Positions 29,623 to 39,274 of a stretch of 64,000 bases of DNA are shown one piece after another. The stretch spans positions 186,001 through 250,000 of the forward strand of contig NZ_JAUFQR010000003.1 of the NCBI RefSeq assembly GCF_030409875.1, written 5' to 3'. Under the pieces are notes generated by a model that was not told the DNA's origin, did no database searches, and saw nothing but the letters and a program-made list of their open reading frames with translations. How positions within the stretch are numbered: position 1 is the first letter of the stretch; every line of letters begins with the position of its first letter. Source of the DNA: Chryseobacterium tructae. GTDB taxonomy: Bacteria; Bacteroidota; Bacteroidia; Flavobacteriales; Weeksellaceae. A program made the translations under genes and the position numbers.

Positions 29623-30873
29623 ATGCTGGCTTTAAAAGCAGAAAACATATCAAAACAATACCGTCTGGGACAGGTGGGAACGGGGACTCTCTCCCATGAC
29701 CTTAACAGATTCTGGCATAAAGTAAGAGGGAAAGAAGATCCTTATCTAAAAATTGGTGAAACGAATGACAGAACAACAAAAGGAGATTCTGAATATGTTT
29801 GGTCACTCCGTGATATCAATTTTGAGATTGAACAGGGAGATGCTGTAGGAATTATAGGAAGAAATGGTGCTGGCAAATCTACTTTACTCAAACTTTTAAG
29901 TAAAGTAACCAAACCAACAACCGGAAAGATTTATACTCAGGGAAGAATTGCCTCATTGCTGGAAGTAGGAACAGGATTTCACCCTGAAATGACAGGGCGT
30001 GAAAATGTATATCTTAATGGTGCTATTCTCGGAATGACCAGAAAAGAAATCACCCGAAAATTTGATGAAATCGTAGATTTCTCTGGAGTTGAAAGATATA
30101 TTGATACTCCAGTGAAAAGATATTCTTCAGGAATGTATGTTCGTCTGGCATTTGCTGTGGCGGCTCACCTTGAGTCTGAAATTCTGATTGTAGATGAAGT
30201 GCTTGCAGTAGGAGACTCTGAGTTTCAAAAGAAATGTCTTGGAAAAATGGGTGACGTAACAAAGGGGCAAGGAAGAACGGTACTTTTTGTAAGTCACAAT
30301 ATGGCTGCTATTAATGAACTTTGCAACAGTGCTATTCTTTTAGATAAAGGATCTGTAGTAATGCAAGGTGATAAGGATAAATGTATTATTGAATATCAAC
30401 GTAAGAATTCATATATCTCCCATTATGAAGCCCCAAGAGATAATTTCGAAATAGGTAATGAAAAAATTAAAGTTCAGGCTTATTCGGCAACACCTATTCA
30501 AGGAAATGTCCTGAATATCAATTCAGGAGTAAAAATAAAAATAGATTTTATAAGTACCATTCAAAATGCTACTGTAGATCTTTCGTTTTATGTGAAAAAC
30601 TCACATGAAGTAATTGTAATGAGTAATGGTTTTATGATTAGCGAAAACGGAGAACCTGGTGCGTATTCTATGAGCTTTGATATTCCTGCTAATATATTGA
30701 ATGAAGATTCTTATTATTTTGATATGTTCTGGGGAATAAACCGTTCTGAGATTGCATTCAAAACTCAATCTTTTGGTTTTGAGATCAATGGAATCAGAAA
30801 TCAATTCGGTGACATCAAAAAATCACCCGGTGTAATTTCACCCGCTATTGTTTCGGAAATCAAAAAATTATAA
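29623..30873 (+). CDS. Polysaccharide ABC exporter ATPase with C-terminal glycan-binding domain, Wzt-like
   Basis: The 416-residue protein powers glycan export. The Walker A motif GRNGAGKST is near residue 79. The signature and Walker B region YSSGMYVRLAFAVAAHLE to LIVDEVLAVGD is near residues 167-194, with SHNMAAI as the switch region. The last 150 residues or so form a beta-rich extension of the Wzt type, which in known O-antigen exporters recognises the finished polymer's end. Its presence points to chain-end-controlled, ABC-dependent O-antigen or capsule export rather than only teichoic-acid-type export. Confidence 0.93.
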   Translation: MLALKAENISKQYRLGQVGTGTLSHDLNRFWHKVRGKEDPYLKIGETNDRTTKGDSEYVWSLRDINFEIEQGDAVGIIGRNGAGKSTLLKLLSKVTKPTTGKIYTQGRIASLLEVGTGFHPEMTGRENVYLNGAILGMTRKEITRKFDEIVDFSGVERYIDTPVKRYSSGMYVRLAFAVAAHLESEILIVDEVLAVGDSEFQKKCLGKMGDVTKGQGRTVLFVSHNMAAINELCNSAILLDKGSVVMQGDKDKCIIEYQRKNSYISHYEAPRDNFEIGNEKIKVQAYSATPIQGNVLNINSGVKIKIDFISTIQNATVDLSFYVKNSHEVIVMSNGFMISENGEPGAYSMSFDIPANILNEDSYYFDMFWGINRSEIAFKTQSFGFEINGIRNQFGDIKKSPGVISPAIVSEIKKL

Positions 30874-30907
30874 CTTTTCAGTACTCATCATTTCAAAATA
30901 ATTCATC

Positions 30908-31884
30908 ATGCTTTTAAATATTATCTTTTCATATAACCGTGCAATGCAGGTAGATTATCTGCTAAGTACTATTTTAAAAAAAATCAAGATAGATGATTAT
31001 GAGACGGTTATTTTATATCACACTACCGGAAATCATCATTTAGGGTATAAAAAATTAATTGAAAAGTATAAAAACTATCCCAATATTTGTTTTGAAGAAA
31101 GAAAAGAAATATGGTTTGATTCCGCTTTTTTCAAAACACTTACCAACAAAAAAAATTTAAAATTCTTTCTAGAGAAAAATCTAAAGAATAAACAAGGTGA
31201 TAACTTCAAAGGGCTGCTTCAGGATTACTAAGAAAGACCAAACATGAGTTGGTTATGTTCAATACTGATGATGGGGTCTTTTATAATGATGTAATTCTGG
31301 ATGAAGAAGTTCTTTCAGAATTTAAAAAAGATCCTGAAAATTCATCTTACAGAATGTATGTAGGTGATAATATTGAAGGTTTCCCCGATTATATTCAGAA
31401 AAAAGGCAATCATTATGAATGGGATTACTATGCGGATAAAAATATTACGCACTGGTCTTATCCTTTTTCAGTTGACGGAACGGTATACAACGCTAAACAT
31501 TTGTTAAAAGTTTTAGAAAAAATACCTTATCACAACCCGATTACTTTAGAAGAAAATGTGTTCAGACATGCATTACAGCATAAACTCTTTAGAAAAGGAA
31601 TGAGCCCATTACAAACCAAACTGGTAGGTACAACTTTAAACAGGGTTTCTGTAGAAACATTCAACCCAACCATCAATATAAGTGTTGATGAATTAAATGA
31701 AAAATTTGTCGAAGGCTATACTCTTTACCTTGGACTTCCTGATCATATTGATGTGGTCAATATTGTTCCATTTGAAGTAAGTGTAGTAAAAGGCAATCAG
31801 AAAGTACTTCTATATTCTTTGGATGAAGATGGAAAGAAAATACAAAATTCGTATGGAATTGAAGGGACTAAAAACGAGTCCTAA
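30908..31884 (+). CDS. Putative glycosyltransferase of unrecognised family (frameshifted in this sequence)
   Basis: The first frame (30908-31231) starts LLNIIFSYNRAMQVDYLLST, like the N-terminus of GT-A proteins. It breaks at GLLQDY. Adding one T at 31225-31226 gives DLLRKTKHELVMFNTDDGVFYND and continues to 31884, about 326 residues. The TDD in MFNTDDG is placed like the metal-binding DxD motif of GT-A enzymes. HWSYPFSVDGTVY and PLEEN-like ITLEENVF follow. I do not recognise a named family. Its position between Wzt and the FdtA-type gene suggests a sugar-transfer role. Confidence 0.6.
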
Positions 31885-31906
31885 TAGATATATAAATTAA
31901 AAGATT

Positions 31907-32305
31907 ATGACTCCGCATATTATAGATTTTTTAAAGATCGGATCTCCGGAATTAGGATATATTACTGTAGCTGAAGCTCAAAAAAATGTTCCTTTTTCCA
32001 TCAACAGAGTTTACTGGACTTATTTTACCCCTCAAGATGTAATCCGTGGAGGACATGCCCATAAGAAACTGCAGCAGGTTATCTTTGCAGTTTCGGGCAC
32101 CATAGAATTCAATACCCAGGATTTGGAAGGTAATGAGGCTACATTCATTTTAGACTCGCCTTCCAAAGGACTTTATATTCCGGAATTAATCTGGAGAGAC
32201 ATTAAGTTCAGTCACAATGCTGTTCTTTTATGTCTGGCATCTGAACTTTACGAAGAAGATGATTATTTCAGAGATTTTGAAGATTTTAAAAACCACAAAA
32301 AATGA
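31907..32305 (+). CDS. dTDP-4-oxo-6-deoxyglucose 3,4-ketoisomerase (FdtA/QdtA-type cupin)
   Basis: The 132-residue cupin moves the keto group of dTDP-4-keto-6-deoxyglucose from C4 to C3. The metal-free cupin active-site segment [12 protein letters not shown] is at residues 46-57, with the WxcM-like features VYWTYFT and the C-terminal [20 protein letters not shown]. The family makes either the galacto (FdtA, towards Fuc3NAc) or gluco (QdtA, towards Qui3NAc) product, and I cannot tell which. Its stop overlaps the next start by 4 bases (ATGA), so the two are translationally coupled. Confidence 0.9.
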   Translation: MTPHIIDFLKIGSPELGYITVAEAQKNVPFSINRVYWTYFTPQDVIRGGHAHKKLQQVIFAVSGTIEFNTQDLEGNEATFILDSPSKGLYIPELIWRDIKFSHNAVLLCLASELYEEDDYFRDFEDFKNHKK

Positions 32306-32772
32306 TACATCCTTTAGCTGACGTACAATCTCAAAATATAGGTGAAGGAACTTTTGTATGGCAGTTTTGTGTCATTTTAAAAGGAGCAAAAATTGGCAAT
32401 GGGTGCAACATCAATTGTCAGGTACTTATAGAAAATGATGTTACCATTGGAGATCATGTTACGATAAAACCCGGAGTTCAGATCTGGGATGGTGTTGACC
32501 TTGAAGATAATGTATTTATAGGGCCTAATGTAACTTTTACTAATGATCTTTTTCCAAAGTCTAAGAATAAAGAATTCAAACTGGAGAAAACATTGGTAAA
32601 AAAAGGAGCTTCCATTGGTGCCAATGCTACTATTTTAGCAGGAATCACCATCGGCGAAAATGCATTAATCGGTGCCGGAAGCGTGGTTACTAAAAGTGTT
32701 CCTGATAACGAAATATGGGTTGGAAACCCTGCAAAATTTTTAAAGAATAATAAGAATGATAAAGTTTCTTGA
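32302..32772 (+). CDS. Hexapeptide sugar N-acetyltransferase (FdtC/QdtC-like)
   Basis: The 156-residue protein is a left-handed beta-helix with hexad repeats ([36 protein letters not shown]). It has the family segment [17 protein letters not shown] and a typical end, [16 protein letters not shown]. It probably acetylates the 3-amino group made by the next gene's aminotransferase, giving dTDP-Fuc3NAc or dTDP-Qui3NAc. It overlaps the previous gene by 4 bases and the next by 17 bases. The context of ketoisomerase, acetyltransferase and aminotransferase in a row makes this assignment stronger than the fold alone. Confidence 0.88.
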   Translation: MIHPLADVQSQNIGEGTFVWQFCVILKGAKIGNGCNINCQVLIENDVTIGDHVTIKPGVQIWDGVDLEDNVFIGPNVTFTNDLFPKSKNKEFKLEKTLVKKGASIGANATILAGITIGENALIGAGSVVTKSVPDNEIWVGNPAKFLKNNKNDKVS

Positions 32773-33855
32773 TTTACAAAAAGTTAATCTTAAATATCAA
32801 CAAGAAATAGAGGATAGCTTACTTCAAACTTTCAGATCTGGATGGTATCTTTTAGGAGAAAAAACCAAAGCTTTTGAAAGTAATTTAGCTCAATATATAG
32901 GAACAAAACATGCCATTGGCGTAGCGAACGGACTGGATGCGTTGCGTCTCATTCTTCGTGCTTATATAGAACTAGGAATTATGAAACCCGGAGACGAAAT
33001 TCTTGTTCCTTCGAATACTTATATCGCTTCTATATTAGCTGTTTCTGATAACGGACTGGTTCCAGTCCTGGTAGAGCCAGAAATCAATACATACAATATT
33101 GATATTGCTAAAATTGAAGAAAAGATTACATCAAAAACAAAAGGAATTCTTATTGTTCATCTTCAGGGAAGAATTGTATTCTCGGAACAGCTTAAAGAAA
33201 TTGCTCAGAAACATGATTTAAAAATCATTGAAGATAATGCTCAAACCATCGGAGCAGAATGGAACGGCATAAAATCCGGAAATCTAGGAGATGCCGCTGG
33301 ATTTAGCTTTTATCCTGGGAAAAACCTAGGAGCATTAGGAGATGCAGGTGCTGTAACGACCAATGATGATGAACTTGCAAAGGCCATCAGAGCATTGGCT
33401 AACTATGGTTCTAACCAAAAATATGTAAACATTTATCAAGGATTAAATTCCAGACTTGATGAGCTACAGTCCGCTGTTTTAGACATCAAACTTAAATATA
33501 TTGATGACGAAAATAACGCAAGGAGAATTATTGCGAAAAGATTCATCAATGAAATCACCAACCCTGATATCATCCTTCCTGAATATCCTGAAAATGAACA
33601 TGAACATGTATGGCATGTTTTCGTTATCAGAACTCATAGAAGAGATGCACTTCAGGCTTATCTTACGGAACATGGAATACAAACTATCATCCACTACCCT
33701 ATTCCTCCTCACAAGCAGGAAGCCTACAAAGAGTGGAATGATCTGTCTTTCCCGATCAGTGAAAAATTCATGCAGAAGTTTTAAGCCTTCCGATTTCCTC
33801 AGTTTTAGAAGAAGAAGAAATACAAACCATTATTAAAACGGTAAACGAATTTTAA
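32756..33855 (+). CDS. dTDP-3-keto-sugar aminotransferase, FdtB/QdtB-like (frameshifted near 3' end)
   Basis: This DegT/DnrJ/EryC1-type PLP enzyme transfers an amino group to C3 of the dTDP-3-keto-6-deoxyhexose. [35 protein letters not shown] and the PLP-lysine segment [18 protein letters not shown] are intact. The frame stops at 33784. Adding one A to the A-run at 33762-33766 gives [21 protein letters not shown] and extends the protein to 33855, the exact base before the next ATG. The repaired length is about 367 residues, as expected for the family. Confidence 0.93.
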
Positions 33856-34752
33856 ATGGAACAGCCATTAGTAACAGTGGTTGTAGTTTCCTATAATCAT
33901 TCTCAATTCATAAAAGAAAACCTGGACAGCATAAAAAGTCAAACCTACAAAAACATTCAGCTGATTGTAGGGGATGATGCTTCCCCAGATCATTCAGTAG
34001 AAGTTTTTGAACAGTGGCTGCAGGAAAATAACTATCCTGCAGAAAAAAACTTCCATACTAAAAATACAGGCCTGCCAACCATGCTGAATGAATGTATGGA
34101 TCTGGCCAAAGGAAAATATATAAAAATCATAGCAGCCGATGATTTTCTGCACCCGGAATCTATTGAAAAATCAGTTTCTACATTAGAAAGATTAGGAAAT
34201 GAATACGGAATGTCTTTTTCTCACACGCATGCTGTGAATAATGACAGTGAAATCATTGAGGATATTGCAGACTATGATGCTTTAGGCAAAATAGATCCTC
34301 GTATTTTCAATGAAGAGCTCTTGAAAGGGAACAGAATTGCAGCTTTAACGGTATTATTAAGAACAGATGTCGTAAGGGAGACGGGCAAATATGATGCACA
34401 ATTTATTATAGAAGACTATTACCGATGGCTAAAGGTCAGCCAAAAATATCTCATCGCTTATATCCCGGAAAAGCTGGCTTATTATAGACTGCATACCGAT
34501 AATATATCCAAAGTAAAAGCTGACAGAATTGAAATGGAAGCGGCTTTGCTGCAGATGATGTTTGATAAAAAAGGAGTTTCAAGAGGAAGCATCAATTATA
34601 TTACTCAGAAATTATATCAGTCAGGAGCACAACTTCCTGAGGAATATACCAATGCCTACCATGCCTATCCGTTTCGTTCAAAAAAACTGGACTTCGCCAT
34701 AAGGAAGAAGCTTCCTTTTTCTTTGTATAAGATATTAAAGAAAATTATCTAA
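33856..34752 (+). CDS. Family 2 glycosyltransferase
   Basis: The 298-residue protein starts with the GT2 signature VTVVVVSYNHSQFIKENLDSI. NDA-type nucleotide binding is represented by VGDDASPDHSVEVFE, and the metal-binding motif is IAADDFLHPES. IEDYYRWLKVSQKYLIAYIPEKLAYYR is typical of the acceptor half. It has no transmembrane segment, so it is a cytosolic, membrane-associated transferase. It starts at the base after the repaired aminotransferase stop. Donor and acceptor are unknown; the Fuc3NAc/Qui3NAc donor made just upstream is a candidate. Confidence 0.9.
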   Translation: MEQPLVTVVVVSYNHSQFIKENLDSIKSQTYKNIQLIVGDDASPDHSVEVFEQWLQENNYPAEKNFHTKNTGLPTMLNECMDLAKGKYIKIIAADDFLHPESIEKSVSTLERLGNEYGMSFSHTHAVNNDSEIIEDIADYDALGKIDPRIFNEELLKGNRIAALTVLLRTDVVRETGKYDAQFIIEDYYRWLKVSQKYLIAYIPEKLAYYRLHTDNISKVKADRIEMEAALLQMMFDKKGVSRGSINYITQKLYQSGAQLPEEYTNAYHAYPFRSKKLDFAIRKKLPFSLYKILKKII

Positions 34753-34753
34753 A

Positions 34754-35560
34754 ATGAATCCTTTAATTTCCATCATCGTTCCTTGCTACAATCAGGCTGT
34801 TTATCTTGATGAATGTCTTGAATCTGTACTTCAGCAAACCTATCAAAACTGGGAATGTATTATTGTCAATGATGGTTCTCCAGACAATACTGAGGATCTT
34901 GCAAGAAAATGGGTAGAAAAAGATACCCGTTTTCAGTATGTTGATAAGAAAAACGGAGGTTTATCTTCCGCAAGAAATGCTGGAATAGCTGTTGCAAAAG
35001 GAGAATGGATTTTACCATTAGACGCAGATGATAAAATATCTCCGGCCTATCTGGAACTGGCTGAGAAAGAATTCAGCAATGGGTACACTGTCATTTATTG
35101 TGAAGCTGAAAAATTTGGTACAGAAAATGAAAAATGGATTCTGCCCGAATATACTCCACAAGCTTTAGCCGTAAGAAATGTTATTTTTTGTACGGCATTT
35201 TTTAAAAGAACAGATTGGGAAAAAGCCGGCGGATATGATACCAGCCTTATTTATGGCCTGGAGGATTGGGAATTCTGGATCTCCATTCTTAAAAACGGAG
35301 GTAAAGTGTATAAAATCAAAGAAATTTGTTTCTATTACAGGATCAAAGAAAACTCTATGATTAAAGACATGATCTCTGATAACGGAGACATGAAGAAAAT
35401 GGTAACCCACAATATTGTGTACAGAAAACACATCGAGTATTTCACAAAGGAACTCGGTAGTTTTGAGAAGCTCTACGATAATAATCAACATTTGAAAAGC
35501 ATCCTCAACAGTAAGAGGTATGTTTGGGCAAATAAAATTTTTAATCTTTTCAACCGATGA
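34754..35560 (+). CDS. Family 2 glycosyltransferase
   Basis: The 268-residue GT-A protein has LISIIVPCYNQAVYLDECLESV at its start, VNDGSPDNTEDLARKW for nucleotide binding, GGLSSARNAGIAVAKGEWI, and the DxD motif LPLDADDKISPAYLE near residues 93-104. The acceptor region GGYDTSLIYGLEDWEFWI carries the usual ED motif. It is separated by one base from the previous glycosyltransferase. Specificity is not readable from sequence. Confidence 0.9.
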   Translation: MNPLISIIVPCYNQAVYLDECLESVLQQTYQNWECIIVNDGSPDNTEDLARKWVEKDTRFQYVDKKNGGLSSARNAGIAVAKGEWILPLDADDKISPAYLELAEKEFSNGYTVIYCEAEKFGTENEKWILPEYTPQALAVRNVIFCTAFFKRTDWEKAGGYDTSLIYGLEDWEFWISILKNGGKVYKIKEICFYYRIKENSMIKDMISDNGDMKKMVTHNIVYRKHIEYFTKELGSFEKLYDNNQHLKSILNSKRYVWANKIFNLFNR

Positions 35561-35695
35561 GAAAAAAGGAAGAGAAGGCCGGTTACCCCAACAAAATGAA
35601 ATACTATTCATATATTTGAGTATCTGAATGAAATGATTTTTTTTCAGATATGGAATATTGTTCCCCTATAACACAATTAATGAAACAACTAAGGT

Positions 35696-36364
35696 ATGAT
35701 TATTGGCAACGGTATTATAGCAAATGCTGTAAAATCTTATGACAGACAAGATATAGTTTTTTTTGCTTCAGGAGTATCTAATTCACTGGAAACTAGAGAT
35801 TCAGAATTTGAAAGAGAGTTTTCTCTTTTAAAAACGGTCTATGGAGATAACAGAGAAAAGAAACTGATTTATTTTTCTACCCTCAGTATCCATGACCAAT
35901 CAAAGCAGAATAGCCCCTATGTCCTCCATAAAAAAGAAATCGAAAACTATATAGAAAATAATGTTGATCATTACCTCATCTTAAGAATAGGAAATATTGT
36001 AGGAAAAGGTGGAAACCCCAACACGCTTTTCAACTTTCTGAAGACACAGATTACAAACCATAATGAATTTACCCTGCATCTGAAAGCCAGAAGACTTCTT
36101 TTAGACATTGAAGATATCTCCAGATTTGTAGAATCTCATGGTCTGCATTCCCATAATAAAACTATCAATTTCTCCTTTCCTTATTATTACGATTTAAAGG
36201 AAATCATCAGTGCTATTGAAAAAGAAACAGATAAAAAAGGACTTTATACTGAAGCTCATGAAGGTGATTTCTACAAAGTAGATTTTGATGAAGATATCAT
36301 GGCTTTTTTCTCTGGAAAAACACCAGAGAGCTATTTAGAAACATTAACCAGAAAGTATATTTAA
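35696..36364 (+). CDS. NAD(P)-binding sugar epimerase/reductase-like protein
   Basis: The 222-residue protein begins at once with a Rossmann loop (MIIGNGIIANAV). It has YFSTLSIHDQSKQNSPYVLHKKEIE, which resembles the S-Y-x-x-x-K catalytic region of extended SDR sugar enzymes, and LILRIGNIVGKGG. It is shorter than typical sugar epimerases (300-340 residues), as in minimal atypical SDRs. An ATG at 35680 in another frame could belong to the true N-terminus if one base is missing before 35696. A -7-like TATATTTG lies at 35611-35618. The substrate is unknown. Confidence 0.7.
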   Translation: MIIGNGIIANAVKSYDRQDIVFFASGVSNSLETRDSEFEREFSLLKTVYGDNREKKLIYFSTLSIHDQSKQNSPYVLHKKEIENYIENNVDHYLILRIGNIVGKGGNPNTLFNFLKTQITNHNEFTLHLKARRLLLDIEDISRFVESHGLHSHNKTINFSFPYYYDLKEIISAIEKETDKKGLYTEAHEGDFYKVDFDEDIMAFFSGKTPESYLETLTRKYI

Positions 36365-36365
36365 G

Positions 36366-37307
36366 ATGGCTAATTTTTATGTAATTATTGTTACTTACAA
36401 TGCCATGAAATGGGCAGAAAGATGTTTTACAAGTTTACGAGATTCCAACATTCCAGTAAAGACAATCGTTATTGATAACGGTTCCACGGATGGTACTCAA
36501 GAGTATATTAAAATAAACTTTCCTGAAGTTGATTTTATTCAGTCTTCGGAAAATTTAGGTTTTGGTAAAGCCAATAATATTGGTATTGAAAAAGCGTATA
36601 AAGAAGGAGCCGATTTCTTTTATTTGATGAATCAGGATGCATGGATTTTCCCAGACAGTATGGAACAATTGCTGGAAGTATACAACAGCCATCCCAACAA
36701 AGAACAACTCGGTATCTTAAGCCCGATGCATTTAGACGGAAGCGAAAAAAAATTAGATTCCCATTTTGAAAATTATCTGGGAAAATATGCCAAAACAAAC
36801 CGTTTAATTTCTGACCTATTTTTAAAACAGCTAAATAAATGGTACGAAATAGATTTTGTAAACGCTGCACATTGGTTATTACCTAAGTCTACCATTGAAA
36901 CCGTTGGTGGTTTCAATCCGTTTTATTTCCATTATGGTGAAGACTATGACTATTTAAATCGTGTTGTTTATAATAAAAAGAAAGTTATACTTTGCCTGGA
37001 TAGCCTTGTAGTTCATGATACTAAACAGCATAAAGCTTTTCAAAGTCCCGAAGCCGCTTATAAAGAAAAATGGCTTTCATTGAGGTTACAAAAACAAACC
37101 GAATTTATGAATCCTGCCTTTGATTTTGATCCCGTAAAAATAAAAAAACAGTTATTATGGGATTTTTATAAATTCGCATTAAAAGGTTATACAAAAGAAC
37201 GTATTGAGCAACGTGAAATGAATAAGTATTTTTTACCTCGCTTACAGGAAATTCATGAGCATCGTCAAAAAATCATCAACTCTTCACACCCATTTTTAAA
37301 TATCTAA
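36366..37307 (+). CDS. Family 2 glycosyltransferase, rhamnosyltransferase-like
   Basis: The 313-residue protein starts FYVIIVTYNAMKWAERCFTSL and has VIDNGSTDGTQEYI, NLGFGKANNIGIE and the motif LMNQDAWIFPDSM in place of a classical DxD. GGFNPFYFHYGEDYDYLNR is the acceptor-side ED motif. These are features of the WbbL/RfbF rhamnosyltransferase-like GT2 group. It is a close paralogue of the gene at 41522-42445. The donor sugar cannot be fixed: no rmlC or rmlD gene is seen in the window, so dTDP-rhamnose, if used, must come from elsewhere. Confidence 0.88.
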   Translation: MANFYVIIVTYNAMKWAERCFTSLRDSNIPVKTIVIDNGSTDGTQEYIKINFPEVDFIQSSENLGFGKANNIGIEKAYKEGADFFYLMNQDAWIFPDSMEQLLEVYNSHPNKEQLGILSPMHLDGSEKKLDSHFENYLGKYAKTNRLISDLFLKQLNKWYEIDFVNAAHWLLPKSTIETVGGFNPFYFHYGEDYDYLNRVVYNKKKVILCLDSLVVHDTKQHKAFQSPEAAYKEKWLSLRLQKQTEFMNPAFDFDPVKIKKQLLWDFYKFALKGYTKERIEQREMNKYFLPRLQEIHEHRQKIINSSHPFLNI

Positions 37308-37317
37308 AAATTTCTAA

Positions 37318-38471
37318 ATGAGTAAAAAAATTCTTTTTGTTTGTTATGGAGATTCAAACTCTCCAAAAGCCTGGTCTAATGTGCCGTTCCTTTTTTCTGA
37401 AAATTTAAAAATGCAGGGATATGAACTCCTGCGTGTAGATCTATCGCCCTCACCGAAATACGAAACATTATGGAATAAATACCCGGGAAGAATTTTATCC
37501 CGATTTTTTCCAAATCATCAATATGAATTTATTAAAACTCCTATCGCAAGGATATTAGCTTATAAAAAGATCAAAAAGGTTGTAAAAAATAATCCGGATC
37601 TTTATTTTGTTATTTTGTTGACTTTCGATTTTTATAATAAGTTCAATAACACACCATCGCTACTATTTCACGATTGGAGTTATGACATGGTGATCTTAGA
37701 TCGCTTAAAGAGAAAACCCTATTTCTTTGAAAAATGGTTTATCAAATATCAGCATGAAGCGTTCAACAATTCCGAATTAGTAGTTTCACTTTTTAAAGAT
37801 GCACAAAAAATAATTTCTGAACGCCATGGTAAACAAGTACATCACCTCGGCAGTAATGTTGTTAATGATCTAAACTTTAATAAGCCTACTGTTCAAGAAA
37901 TTTTAGATAAGAAAAAAAATTCACAACAACTGCTGCTTATTGGATCGATGAAATATTTATTAGGGGCAAGAAAGTTGGTAGAAGCAGTTAGAATTTTACA
38001 GAAAGATTTCCCCAATTTAACTTTAAATATTATTAATATTCCTAAAGACAGATTGTTGTTACAAGATACAGATCGAAATATAATTTGTTATGAATATTTG
38101 GATAAGGGAGATCCGGAACAGAATATCCAATACTATGATCTTATTACTAATGCAAAAATTTTAGTAAATCCATCCGAAATTTGGGCTGCATATTCTAGTA
38201 CGATTGAATGTATGTTTTACTACACGCCTATCATTATAAAACCTTATGAAGCCTTTGCTTTAGATTATGGGGAGGAAAATGACTTCGGTATTTATCTTCA
38301 AACACTGAAGTAATTGATATTGTAGATAGTATCCGAACAATTCTTATGATGAACGATGACGAGTATACAAAACTATGCTTAAGAGCCCATGAACTGGTAA
38401 AAGATCAAACTTGGGAAAGTTATACAAAGAAAGTAATCGAATTGATGAATAATGTAGCAAATAAAAATTAA
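37318..38471 (+). CDS. GT4-like glycosyltransferase (frameshifted near 3' end)
   Basis: The product starts ILFVCYGDSNSPKAWSNVPFLFSENL and carries a C-terminal Rossmann domain with LLLIGSMKYLLGARKLVEAV and the donor-site region SEIWAAYSSTIECMFYYTPIIIKPYEAF. This is the GT-B layout. The frame stops at 38313. Adding one A to the AAA at 38300-38302 gives FGIYLQNTEVIDIVDSIRTIL and continues to 38471, about 385 residues. The next gene begins 4 bases later, consistent with one operon. The sugar is unknown. Confidence 0.8.
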
Positions 38472-38475
38472 TCCT

Positions 38476-39264
38476 TTGAAATCACTCCCTATCAGTATTT
38501 GTATTCTTTCCTGGAAAACAGGGAAAACATTGAGAAACACATTGAAATCCTATCAGAAGTATGGTCTTCTGAACATGGTTGATGATATTGTCATTCTTTT
38601 TCAGGAAGTAAGTGAATCTGACAAAAAGCTGGCAGATCAGTACAATATCAGATACATAGGACTAAAAGATAATATCGGCATCGGAAAAGGGATGAAAACA
38701 TTGGCAGAAAATGCAGTTTGTGAAAATATTCTTTTTCTGGAGCATGATTTTGAGCTTATTGAAAATAAGGAAACTGCATTTTCACGTCTCAAAAGTGGAC
38801 TGGAAATGCTTGACAACGGTTTTGATGTAGTTCGCTACCGAAGCAGGAATACACCTGGCTACCCTCTTATTTCAATCAGACATAAAGGAAATGAGCTCGA
38901 TTACTATGATGACTGGCACGAGTGTACTTCACCTCATCTTCTGGAATCTCTGCACTGGCTTGACCCAGCCTCAGAATTCCCGGACAAGATACAAAAGCAG
39001 GGCGAATATTTTGTGACCACCTCGCGATGGGCCAACTGGACTAATAACCCATACCTTGTGAAGAAAAGCTTCTTGCTTGAGACCATTATTCCTTTCTCAG
39101 GAGAAACAGCGTCACTGGAAAGAAATATTGCCGCCTGGTGGGTAAAGCAAAACTTCAGAATCGCACAGGGAGAAGGACTTTTTAAACATAATGATCTCAC
39201 CAAATATCCGAAGAAAACCATTATTCAGAAAATAATAGGGAGATTAAAAAAAATATTTAAATAA
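38476..39264 (+). CDS. Glycosyltransferase family 2-like protein
   Basis: The 262-residue protein opens with LPISICILSWKTGKTLRNTLKSY, a GT-A-like start, and has DNIGIGKGMKTLAENA followed by LFLEHDFELIENK. EHD replaces the usual DxD. ISIRHKGNELDYYDDWHECTS and GETASLERNIAAWWV have no counterpart I recognise. The start is TTG at 38476, 4 bases after the repaired upstream stop. It probably transfers a sugar, but the family match is weak. Confidence 0.65.
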   Translation: MKSLPISICILSWKTGKTLRNTLKSYQKYGLLNMVDDIVILFQEVSESDKKLADQYNIRYIGLKDNIGIGKGMKTLAENAVCENILFLEHDFELIENKETAFSRLKSGLEMLDNGFDVVRYRSRNTPGYPLISIRHKGNELDYYDDWHECTSPHLLESLHWLDPASEFPDKIQKQGEYFVTTSRWANWTNNPYLVKKSFLLETIIPFSGETASLERNIAAWWVKQNFRIAQGEGLFKHNDLTKYPKKTIIQKIIGRLKKIFK

Positions 39265-39274
39265 CACAAGCAAG

